The translations under genes and the position numbers were made by a program. From positions 1-6,461 of the forward strand of contig JAKQQP010000593.1 of NCBI GenBank assembly GCA_029564115.1: 6,461 bases of DNA, written 5' to 3'. The notes under the pieces were generated by a model, which worked only from the letters and a program-made list of their open reading frames with translations, made no database searches and was not told the DNA's origin. Below are positions 1-6,454 of the stretch, one piece after another (position 1 is the first letter of the stretch; every line of letters starts with the position of its first letter). The DNA comes from Candidatus Rifleibacteriota bacterium. Its GTDB lineage: Bacteria; Riflebacteria; Ozemobacteria; Ozemobacterales; Ozemobacteraceae.

Positions 1-1914
1 GTTTATTTTAACGCTGTCATCTTTGAAACCGGCATCTCTGAAGACAACGCGCAAGGGTTTGCGGGCCGCCAATTCTTTAATGAAATTTTCGTTGATGCTG
101 CCATCATTAACAAAACAGGCAGCAATGGCGTTTTCGTCAACAAAGAAAACCTGCTGGTCGGCGATTTTCTCGCTTTTGATCGGCTTATCAAGCTCAATGC
201 CCCAGTCGAGCATCACCTGAAACACCAGATCTTCTGCAGTTCTATCCGGTTTGATGTTTTCGATGGCACTGAACAGATCCTGTTTTTTGAGCTTGTCAGG
301 CTGATAGTATATTTCGTTCATGTTTGACGAATCAACTTTAAGCACCCTGAAACCGACATCAAGATTATCAATGCCTTCTTTACCGGCATTGTCTTCCTTG
401 ATCTTTTTGCCTGCCCGGCGAATGCGCTCTTTGCCTATTTCGGCGATGGTTTTAAAACCTGCTTTGTATGCCTCTGACTTTTCATCACAAACTTCAGGCA
501 GTTGCACCATGATAAATTTACGGTTGCCACCGTCTTCAGCATTAAGCTGCATAACCGCATGGGCCGTGCTGGCGCTGCCGGAGAAGAAGTCGAGGATAAT
601 GGAGCCGGCAGTGGGATTACCGCCTGCCATTTCAACAAAACTCTTTAGGACAAGCTCATCCTTTGGAAACGGAAAAATTGCATCTTCAAGTAGACCTGCG
701 AGCCTTTCGGATGCCGACCTCGCTGGTTGGTAGAAAACGCTGGGTGGAGTGATTTGATCAGTTTCGTGCAGATAACGCCGAACCATAATTGTGGACTCAG
801 TGATAAAGGAAATTCTTCCCTCGCGCACTAACCGATTGAACTCAGATTGATCAAAGCTCCATCCCCTGTTTTTTCTCAGAGGTATAAAACTTCCGTTAGA
901 TGGGTTCACGAGCTGAAACTTGCGTCCTCCGGGTGCCGTTGGATCATCCTCTTTATAAACTCCATTGGAGTCAATGTAGCGGAAACGTCTATGTGCGAAA
1001 GCCGGCTTGCCTTTCATTGCTCGATACCAACCGGCGAGATTGTCTGATGCAGTATTGAAGTCTTCTCCATATAGCTCTCTGAGTCTCTCAACTTCACGTA
1101 AAACTGAAGAGACATCTTCTTTTTTGATAGACCAATCGCGTTCTAGGGTTTCTTTCGATTTAGCGAAGACAATCACATACTCATGAGATACACCTACTTG
1201 CTGAGCCGTGTTCTTGTTTGCCCCTTCCCACACTATCTCGGCGATAAAATTGGATTCTCCAAAAATCTCATCGCATACCCTTCGTAAATTCGCTATCTCG
1301 CCGTCATCTATCGAAATGAAGATCGCACCATCTTCGCGCAGCAGGTTGCGGGCGAGTTTGAGGCGGGGATACATCATGCTGAGCCAGTCTGAGTGAAAGC
1401 GGCCGTTTGAATCGGTGTTGGCGACGAGGCGGTTGCCTTCTTCGTCTTTCTGGGCGGACTTTTGCAGGTATTCAGCAGTGCTTTCGGCAAAATCGTCTTC
1501 GTAAATAAAGTCGTTGCCGGTGTTATAGGGAGGATCTATGTAAATCATCTTGACCTTGCCCAGATAGTTTTCTTGCAACAGTTTGAGGGCATCGAGATTA
1601 TCGCCTTCGATATAAAGATTCTGGGTCGTATCAAAGTTCAGGCTTTCTTCGCGGCAGGGGCGCAAAGTTTTGGCAACCGGGGCATTGGCAGCGAGCAGCG
1701 CTTCACGTTTGCCGGGCCAGTTGAGCTGATAACGCTCCTGGGGCCCTTCGACGATATGGTCAGCTATTTCCTGGCGCAACAGATCAAAGTCGATGGCTTT
1801 TTTTATTTCACCTTTGTCATCACGACTTTCGGTAACACAATTAGGAAATAGCTCGGCAAGCCGACTGACGTTGGCTTCGCTGAGATTTGGACTGTGTAAT
1901 TTTAATTTTTCCAT
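1..1914 (-). CDS. Type III Mod-like site-specific DNA methyltransferase (N6-adenine, beta class), partial at its 3' end
   Basis: Open from an ATG at 1914 to the window edge: 638 codons with no stop. Seen: residues 99-111 contain YIEGDNLDALKLL, DPPYNTG (motif IV, catalytic) lies at 127-133, IFISIDDGE at 198-206, HEYVIVFAKS at 244-253, and LDFFSGSAST (S-adenosylmethionine-binding motif I) at 441-450, followed by RKFIMVQLPE. The catalytic motif precedes the AdoMet motif, which is the beta-class order used by Type III Mod subunits; the stretch between them (about 254-412) is where such enzymes carry target recognition. The family normally methylates adenine at N6 in an asymmetric site and guides a Res partner. 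The visible end (RVVFRDAGFKDDSVKIN) resembles the usual Mod C-terminus, so probably only some tens of residues are missing. AGGAG lies 7 nt before the start. It is third in the operon, 26 nt after the DUF4391 gene. Codon use changes sharply within residues 206-425. The family call is firm; the recognised site cannot be read from sequence. Confidence 0.95.
   Translation of the reverse strand, partial: MEKLKLHSPNLSEANVSRLAELFPNCVTESRDDKGEIKKAIDFDLLRQEIADHIVEGPQERYQLNWPGKREALLAANAPVAKTLRPCREESLNFDTTQNLYIEGDNLDALKLLQENYLGKVKMIYIDPPYNTGNDFIYEDDFAESTAEYLQKSAQKDEEGNRLVANTDSNGRFHSDWLSMMYPRLKLARNLLREDGAIFISIDDGEIANLRRVCDEIFGESNFIAEIVWEGANKNTAQQVGVSHEYVIVFAKSKETLERDWSIKKEDVSSVLREVERLRELYGEDFNTASDNLAGWYRAMKGKPAFAHRRFRYIDSNGVYKEDDPTAPGGRKFQLVNPSNGSFIPLRKNRGWSFDQSEFNRLVREGRISFITESTIMVRRYLHETDQITPPSVFYQPARSASERLAGLLEDAIFPFPKDELVLKSFVEMAGGNPTAGSIILDFFSGSASTAHAVMQLNAEDGGNRKFIMVQLPEVCDEKSEAYKAGFKTIAEIGKERIRRAGKKIKEDNAGKEGIDNLDVGFRVLKVDSSNMNEIYYQPDKLKKQDLFSAIENIKPDRTAEDLVFQVMLDWGIELDKPIKSEKIADQQVFFVDENAIAACFVNDGSINENFIKELAARKPLRVVFRDAGFKDDSVKIN
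640..1299 (-). other. Mod central segment with atypical codon use, containing the target-recognition region
   Basis: Codons 206-425 of the methyltransferase gene. By hand count, 8 of 13 glycines here use GGA, against 0 of 25 in the two flanks; 9 of 20 arginines use AGA or AGG, against 3 of 21 in the flanks. The reading frame is unbroken. The segment starts just after the conserved IFISIDDGE and ends just before the AdoMet-binding LDFFSGSAST, so it coincides with the part of Type III Mod proteins that sets target specificity. I infer replacement by recombination with a relative from a different genomic background. Confidence 0.6.
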
Positions 1915-1921
1915 GCTCTGG

Positions 1922-1926
1922 CTCCT
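1922..1926 (-). promoter_or_regulatory. Ribosome binding site of the Mod gene
   Basis: AGGAG lies 7 nt upstream of the ATG at 1914, in the 26-nt gap after the DUF4391 stop codon. It is the strongest Shine-Dalgarno site in the operon and fixes the Mod start. It suggests that Mod is translated efficiently and independently of the preceding gene. Confidence 0.8.
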
Positions 1927-1940
1927 GTTATGCTGCCTGA

Positions 1941-2597
1941 TTATATGGCACTGAGTTCTTCAATGATTTTATTAAGCTGTCTTATCTGGGTATTTAGTTC
2001 AACCCTGCGGTTAAACTGTTTTTCGGCGTGCATTTTTGCTTCAAGCCGCTGTAATATATTCTGGTTACGACTGATTTCGTCGATACGATTCATCAGCTGC
2101 TCAATAGTTTCGCCATGGCGCAATGGCATTTTAACATGTTGCAGCACCATCTGCTCGTAGAGTGTTTTTAAATTAAGAGCCACCGGCAGCGGTTGCTTGT
2201 CTATAGCGGTTTGTTGTTGCCAACCGGTTTGCAGATAACCACCCTGCAGCCATTTTTCGCCTTCCTGCTGCGGTTTTTTATAAGAAGTAACGAAATTTAT
2301 CTGGCCATTGCTTTGTAACCGGTAAAAAAGCGGGTATGGCACTGCTTTGTCGATGATTTCAAGAACTTTAAAGTTAAGTTCAGAGCCCTTGAGCTTCAGG
2401 GAAAACACCTGAATTTCGAAGTAACCATCGACTGGCGGCAGATTGATTGTGCTCTGCGAAAGCTTGTAAAGCCAGCGAATTTCGCTCACCTGGGCGCTAA
2501 ACAGGCTTTTGGTGGCGGCCGCCGCCGCTGTTCTTTTAAAGAGCTGGGTTTTGGCCACAGGCTTGTCAAACAGCGCAATTTCCGGGTAAGCGAACAT
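1941..2597 (-). CDS. DUF4391 domain-containing protein
   Basis: 218 aa, full length. It resembles DUF4391 proteins, a family of unknown biochemical function usually found beside helicases and DNA methyltransferases. Seen: an N-terminal PVAKTQLFKR segment with a short alanine run (24-28), the family-like core VSEIRWLYKLSQSTINLP (37-54), a beta-rich middle (about 58-106), and a C-terminal region (about 163-216) rich in Leu, Ile, Glu, Arg and Gln at heptad-like spacing, consistent with a coiled coil. No catalytic motif, signal peptide or membrane segment is visible. The ATG is one base after the helicase stop (TGA C ATG), with only a weak AGGG 9 nt upstream, so translation is probably coupled to the helicase. 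Its place between the helicase and Mod genes suggests an adaptor or specificity partner; this is inference from context. The family call is fairly sure; its role is unknown. Confidence 0.85.
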   Translation of the reverse strand: MFAYPEIALFDKPVAKTQLFKRTAAAAATKSLFSAQVSEIRWLYKLSQSTINLPPVDGYFEIQVFSLKLKGSELNFKVLEIIDKAVPYPLFYRLQSNGQINFVTSYKKPQQEGEKWLQGGYLQTGWQQQTAIDKQPLPVALNLKTLYEQMVLQHVKMPLRHGETIEQLMNRIDEISRNQNILQRLEAKMHAEKQFNRRVELNTQIRQLNKIIEELSAI

Positions 2598-2598
2598 G

Positions 2599-5500
2599 TC
2601 AGTTTGCCCTGACCACCAGAAAAGCGATCAGCTCAAAATCACTCAGACCTTTGATATCATTGGTCAAGGCTGAGGTGCCGCCCGGTGAAAAAAGACTTTC
2701 GACATCTCTGACTTCTTTAACGTTTATCATCGCGTGAATGCCCTTTTCGAGAAGTTTTGAATAGGCCTTCATATTGCGGCCATCGCTGGTTTCATGGTTA
2801 AAATCACTGTAAACTTTTGAGTCTGTGCTATTGATACCGCGGCACGATGTTCTGATCAGATCCAGTATCTTTTTGGGCTCGGTATGGCTGATTCTAACTG
2901 TGCCAGTTTCGCTGATATAGAGTAGGTAATAGGGGTGCAACCGGTTCTGCTGATCGAGATTGATGCCATTGCTGGTATTTCGCAACACAAAAATTACGCC
3001 CGGGTGCAGATCAATTTCGGTTCTGGCAGCAAGAACAGCGTGCATGCCTTTCGGGGCCTTGTCGAGGTCGCCGTTTTGTTTTACGTAGTTTATGAGATCC
3101 ATTCTAAAGTCGTTCAGGCCCAGGTCGGTAATTGAAATGCCGGTTTTCACGTCTTCCAGGTCGATAACTTCGTCCTGCAGCTTTTTCAACTGTTCCTTGC
3201 GAAAAGCCAGGTCGTTGGCTTCGGCGCTTAACACATTATCGTCGCCGGTAGCCGAAACATCAGCTATTACCATGCGGTTTTCGACGCGCGATTTGAGATT
3301 TATATACTCATCAAGGGTTATATCAGGCCAGAAATTAACCATCTGAATCTGCTGATTTTTCGAGCCAATACGGTCTATGCGGCCAAAGCGCTGAATGATG
3401 CGAACCGGGTTCCAGTGAATGTCGTAGTTAACCATGTAATCACAGTCCTGAAGATTTTGCCCTTCTGAAATGCAGTCGGTGCCAATCAGCAGATCAATTA
3501 CATCAGTGTCTTTCGGAAAAATCATGGCTTTCTCTTTTGACAGCGGTGAAAAGAAGGTCAGAAGGGTCTGAAAATCATGCGATTTCTTAAGGGTTGAGCG
3601 GCAAACGCTGCTGCCAGTTACTTTGGCAGAATGTAACCCAAAAGTTTGCCGCAGCCAGGGCGCGACATTGTTGAAAAGATACTCTGCGGTATCTGCAAAA
3701 GCTGTGAAGATAAGTATTTTTTTATTGTCGCTGTTAATAGGATTTTTGATCTTATGACTGACAATACTCATTAACTGCTGTAGTTTTGCATCTTCTGCCG
3801 GATTGATTTTCTGCATTTCATTGAGCAATCCGTCGAGAACGGCCAGATCAGAGTTTAAATCTGATTCCCATGATGGGATATCCATATCTTCGAGGCTTAT
3901 CTGAACCTTGCCGCCGCTACTTTCTCTCGAAAAATCTGGCAATTCGGCCTCGTCGGCTTCTATATCTTCAAACATCGGAGCAAAATCATCGATCTTCTGA
4001 TCTGATTTGTTTTTTGTTTTTCGATAGCCATGAATTTTGCTCAGACTATCTTCAATAACAAGCTTTAGCGATTTAAGGCTCAGTCTGAATGCTTCGATTG
4101 AGCTTTCGAGTCGTTTAAGCAGGTTAACAGTCATCAGCGCCTGCAGGCTCTTTTCGCGGTCACTCTGTTTTAATCTTGCAAATCCGCCTTTGACGCGAGT
4201 ATCGTAGATTTCTTCATACTTTGCGAGCCGGCTGGGCAGAATGTAGCTGAATGGGGCATAAACAGCCATATTTATGGTGATGAGGCGGTCGAAAATTTCA
4301 TTGAAATTTATAACATCGCTTCTGCTGGTCAGTGGACTGTGCAATGATATTGGCTTACAGCGCACCGGAAACGACCCGATATCTCTGGTGTCGTAGTATT
4401 TTTGAATATGTTTGCGCGACCTGGCAATGGTGACGCTATCGAGCAATTCAAAGAAGTTGAAGTCGAGAGCTTCAAGAATTGCTGCCGGAGTTCTTTGTTC
4501 TGGCGGCAATTTTGACCAGACGTTGAAAGCGGCCTGGGCGCGTCTGAAAATTTCGTTGATATCCTTTTCTGTTTTCAGCTTGTTGTTGATTAAATCAGCA
4601 TCGCCTTCATAGGCCAGCGCCAGCTGGTTTTTGAGGTCATTAAAGCGGTTGTTAACAGGGGTTGCTGAAAGCATGAGCACCCTTGTTTTAACCCCGGCTC
4701 TGACAACTTTGTTCATCAATTTCTGGTAGCGGGTTTCGTGGTCTTTGAAGGCATCGTTATTGCGAAAATTGTGCGATTCATCAATAACTACCAGGTCAAA
4801 GTTTCCCCAGTTGATGCGATCAAGAGGAATGCCAAGTGAATAGCCTTTTTCCCTCTGCAGGTCAGTGTGGCAAAGAACAGTATAATTAAAGCGGTCTTTA
4901 TCAAAGATATTGGTTACCAGATTCTTATTATAGTTCTGCCAGTTATCTACCAGCTTTTTGGGGCATAGCACCAATACTGATTTGTTGCGTAATTCATAAT
5001 ACTTGATGACTGCGAGTGCAGTAAAAGTTTTGCCCAATCCGACGCTGTCGGCAAGAATGCAGCCATTATAAGTCTCAAGCTTGTTGATAATGCCAAAAGC
5101 GGCATCTCTCTGAAAGTTGAAGAGCTTTTTCCATATCTGACTGTTCTGAAAACCGGTTTTGTCGTTTGGCAGAACATCTTCGTTGATGTCGCTCAAAAAC
5201 TCAGCAAAAATATTATAGAGAATTACGAAATAGATGTAGTCTGGCGAGTTGTCATTGTAGACCGCCTCTATGTGTTCGCAGACTGCCTTAGTAATGTCTT
5301 CAACTTTCTTGTGGTCGTTCCAGATCTGTTCGAATAACTGAATATAAATGCCGGTCTGAGCAGGGTGATCAATTCTGGTAACAAAATTAGAAACGGCATT
5401 GCCCTTCTGGTAACCAAGATCAACGGCGGTAAAACCGTTTAGTGGCATATAGACGTTTTCCCCTTCAGGATTTTTGCTGCAGGCGAATTGCTGCATCGGT

Positions 5501-5874
5501 GCGTTCGAGCTGTTTGATTTGAAACTGCCCTTTTTCCTGATCCAGGCGGCACATTCGCGGGCAATGGCTTTTTGTGTAAGCTCGTTCTTCAGACGAATCT
5601 CGAATTCACTGCCAAAAAGGCTATTCTCGCGCTGCAACTTGGGAATATAGAATTCGCGCTTTTCTTTTTTGAGGTTGTCGGCAACCTGGTTGGCAACAAA
5701 GGTAGGTGAGGTAAAGATGAACTGCAGGGAGTCTATCTTTTCCAGCTCTTTTTTCAGAGCTTCAAAAGCATAGATTGAGAAACACGAGGCTGCAATTTTG
5801 AGCCTGGTTGATTCTTTTAGAGTGCTTTTAAGACTATCCCCGAAGAGATTGTTGATATTGTCAATTATTTCCAT
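2599..5874 (-). CDS. SNF2-like superfamily 2 helicase with an N-terminal PLD-like domain
   Basis: 1091 aa, complete. The N-terminal part (about 1-170) resembles the PLD-like (HKD nuclease family) domain fused to SNF2-like helicases, but no HxKxxxxD motif is present where one would be expected, so nuclease activity is doubtful. The ATPase core has FQRDA (254-258), DSVGLGKT (Walker A, 276-283), VLVLCPKKLVDNW (300-312), DESHNFRN (Walker B, 365-372), SATPVNN (403-409), ILIFTAFADTAEYL (720-733), TDCISEGQNLQ (motif V, 799-809) and QRFGRIDRIG (motif VI with arginine fingers, 828-837). About 310 residues separate the two RecA-like lobes, including an acidic, low-complexity stretch (about 617-675). 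A charged helix (about 884-908) precedes a C-terminal domain I do not recognise. The core predicts ATP-driven translocation on, or remodelling of, duplex DNA. The start is fixed by an in-frame TAA two codons upstream. First gene of the operon; defence function is inferred from the neighbouring methyltransferase. Confidence 0.93.
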   Translation of the reverse strand: MEIIDNINNLFGDSLKSTLKESTRLKIAASCFSIYAFEALKKELEKIDSLQFIFTSPTFVANQVADNLKKEKREFYIPKLQRENSLFGSEFEIRLKNELTQKAIARECAAWIRKKGSFKSNSSNAPMQQFACSKNPEGENVYMPLNGFTAVDLGYQKGNAVSNFVTRIDHPAQTGIYIQLFEQIWNDHKKVEDITKAVCEHIEAVYNDNSPDYIYFVILYNIFAEFLSDINEDVLPNDKTGFQNSQIWKKLFNFQRDAAFGIINKLETYNGCILADSVGLGKTFTALAVIKYYELRNKSVLVLCPKKLVDNWQNYNKNLVTNIFDKDRFNYTVLCHTDLQREKGYSLGIPLDRINWGNFDLVVIDESHNFRNNDAFKDHETRYQKLMNKVVRAGVKTRVLMLSATPVNNRFNDLKNQLALAYEGDADLINNKLKTEKDINEIFRRAQAAFNVWSKLPPEQRTPAAILEALDFNFFELLDSVTIARSRKHIQKYYDTRDIGSFPVRCKPISLHSPLTSRSDVINFNEIFDRLITINMAVYAPFSYILPSRLAKYEEIYDTRVKGGFARLKQSDREKSLQALMTVNLLKRLESSIEAFRLSLKSLKLVIEDSLSKIHGYRKTKNKSDQKIDDFAPMFEDIEADEAELPDFSRESSGGKVQISLEDMDIPSWESDLNSDLAVLDGLLNEMQKINPAEDAKLQQLMSIVSHKIKNPINSDNKKILIFTAFADTAEYLFNNVAPWLRQTFGLHSAKVTGSSVCRSTLKKSHDFQTLLTFFSPLSKEKAMIFPKDTDVIDLLIGTDCISEGQNLQDCDYMVNYDIHWNPVRIIQRFGRIDRIGSKNQQIQMVNFWPDITLDEYINLKSRVENRMVIADVSATGDDNVLSAEANDLAFRKEQLKKLQDEVIDLEDVKTGISITDLGLNDFRMDLINYVKQNGDLDKAPKGMHAVLAARTEIDLHPGVIFVLRNTSNGINLDQQNRLHPYYLLYISETGTVRISHTEPKKILDLIRTSCRGINSTDSKVYSDFNHETSDGRNMKAYSKLLEKGIHAMINVKEVRDVESLFSPGGTSALTNDIKGLSDFELIAFLVVRAN

Positions 5875-5886
5875 GGCTCTTTAAGC

Positions 5887-5902
5887 GCCAGTTGCAGCTG
5901 GC
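5887..5902 (-). promoter_or_regulatory. Small hairpin in the operon leader
   Basis: GCCAG and CTGGC form a perfect 5-bp stem around a 6-nt loop, ending 12 nt before the helicase ATG. An overlapping alternative pairing (TTGC with GCAA, 5892-5904) is also possible. The ribosome binding site next to it is weak (AAAGAG, very close to the ATG), so the stem could affect initiation, but a stem this short may also be chance. Confidence 0.3.
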
Positions 5903-5963
5903 AAATTCAATTATTCAGCCAATCCTCGACTGTTTATCGGTGCGCAATCTGATTTCACAGGCC

Positions 5964-5992
5964 ATTTTATGCCAATACGGTTCAATAGTCAA
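5964..5992 (-). promoter_or_regulatory. Sigma70-like promoter of the helicase-DUF4391-Mod operon
   Basis: On the minus strand, TTGACT (-35, 5987-5992) is followed by exactly 17 bp and then TAAAAT (-10, 5964-5969). Each box matches the consensus at 5 of 6 positions. Transcription would start near 5957, giving a leader of about 83 nt before the helicase ATG. I saw no comparable promoter within the two short downstream gene junctions, so all three genes probably share this one. Confidence 0.7.
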
Positions 5993-6239
5993 AAACTCTG
6001 TTCACAGAAGTCTATTGTGCTGGCCGGAAAGCAAAATCTAAAGCTGGTCGTCACCGATACAGCTTCCTGTGAGCTCATAAAAATGATTGTCGGCCAATTG
6101 ACTTTAAGGCCCTGGTGATTTTCGGAATTTAACCGGTGACCAGATGGTGTTGAGTTTGCTGTTTTTGCTGGCAGGTTATGGTTTAATATGGTAAAATGCA
6201 GATCAATAAAGAGTTGTGGCGGCCGCAAATGTTAGAAAA
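5993..6239. other. Intergenic stretch with no supported gene
   Basis: Between the operon promoter and the first short repeat I see no convincing coding sequence. A 79-codon minus-strand frame (6228-5989) has no family resemblance and overlaps the -35 box, and a 49-codon plus-strand frame (5969-6118) overlaps the whole promoter. A TAAAAT at 6192-6197 with CTGGCA 18 bp upstream could be a weak rightward promoter. No tRNA or rRNA signature was found. Confidence 0.5.
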
Positions 6240-6243
6240 CCGG

Positions 6244-6267
6244 TTGTCGTGGAGACAAAATAGAGAC
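6244..6267 (+). repeat. Short repeat copy 1 (TTGTCGT-GGAGACAAAATAGAGAC)
   Basis: This 24-nt copy matches the sequence at 6414-6441 at 22 of 24 aligned positions, after allowing a 4-nt gap. Both are in the same orientation, about 145 nt apart. Each copy contains an internal TTGTC...GACAA inverted repeat. Read on the minus strand the core is CTATTTTGTCTCC. The resemblance to repeated transposase-binding sites at insertion sequence ends is only a suggestion. Confidence 0.5.
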
Positions 6268-6339
6268 TTGCTTTCTAGGTATTCTCTTGAAAGTCTTTAT
6301 GAGATTGAGTTGTTCGATAGCGACCCTTGCTAGTGTACT

Positions 6340-6376
6340 CAACAAAAAACCCGCTCTCAGAGCGGGTTTTTTGTTG
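6340..6376. terminator. Bidirectional intrinsic terminator with a 17-bp perfect stem
   Basis: CAACAAAAAACCCGCTC (6340-6356) pairs perfectly with GAGCGGGTTTTTTGTTG (6360-6376) around a 3-nt TCA loop. The GC-rich 7-bp core is flanked by A6 and T6, so either strand gives a stem followed by a run of U. It could end a rightward transcript from 6200-6340, or a leftward one entering from beyond the right edge, which would insulate the operon promoter from read-through. Confidence 0.88.
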
Positions 6377-6413
6377 CCCAGATTCGGTGAAGCTCGACGG
6401 TTTTTACTCAAAA

Positions 6414-6441
6414 TTGTCGTTTTTGGGGACAAAATAGTGAC
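6414..6441 (+). repeat. Short repeat copy 2 (TTGTCGT-TTTT-GGGGACAAAATAGTGAC)
   Basis: Second copy of the repeat at 6244-6267, with four extra T residues and two substitutions. On the minus strand its core reads CTATTTTGTCCCC. It overlaps the -35 box of the candidate promoter at the right edge. The pair brackets the terminator, so both may belong to one small module or to a mobile-element end whose remainder is outside the window. Confidence 0.5.
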
Positions 6442-6454
6442 AAAACCCTATAAT
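6426..6454 (+). promoter_or_regulatory. Candidate rightward promoter at the window edge
   Basis: GGGACA (6426-6431, 4 of 6 to the -35 consensus), a 17-bp spacer and a perfect TATAAT (6449-6454). Any gene it serves lies beyond the right edge. The terminator just upstream (6340-6376) fits a transcription unit starting here. The overlap with repeat copy 2 means the hexamer match could be incidental. Confidence 0.35.

Noticed and set aside
320..733. 137-codon plus-strand open frame
   Set aside because: It lies entirely antisense to the conserved methyltransferase coding sequence and has a shadow-like composition.
1462..1851. 129-codon plus-strand open frame
   Set aside because: Antisense to the DPPY region of the methyltransferase gene; the real coding frame is on the other strand.
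2515..2522. GCGGCCGC palindrome here and again at 6219-6226
   Set aside because: The first copy is explained by the alanine codons of the DUF4391 protein. Two copies of an 8-mer without further shared flanking structure look coincidental.
1..5874. DISARM system
   Set aside because: A SNF2-like helicase and an adenine methylase fit loosely, but there is no DrmA- or DrmB-like gene in the window, and the Mod-type methylase with DUF4391 points to a Type III-like arrangement.
5969..6118. 49-codon plus-strand open frame starting MPIRFNSQ
   Set aside because: It lies opposite the operon promoter, has only a partial AGG upstream and matches nothing I know. It cannot be excluded as a small protein but is not supported.
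5989..6228. 79-codon minus-strand open frame upstream of the operon
   Set aside because: No family resemblance, low-complexity composition, and its end overlaps the -35 box of the operon promoter.
6301..6345. GTTCGATA sequence reminiscent of a tRNA T-loop
   Set aside because: The flanking bases do not form a 5-bp T stem and there is no acceptor stem, D arm or anticodon arm around it.
6232..6432. 66-codon minus-strand open frame across the terminator and repeat copy 1
   Set aside because: It reads straight through the 17-bp terminator stem, which accounts for its KKPALRAGFLL stretch, and has no recognisable domain or clear ribosome binding site.
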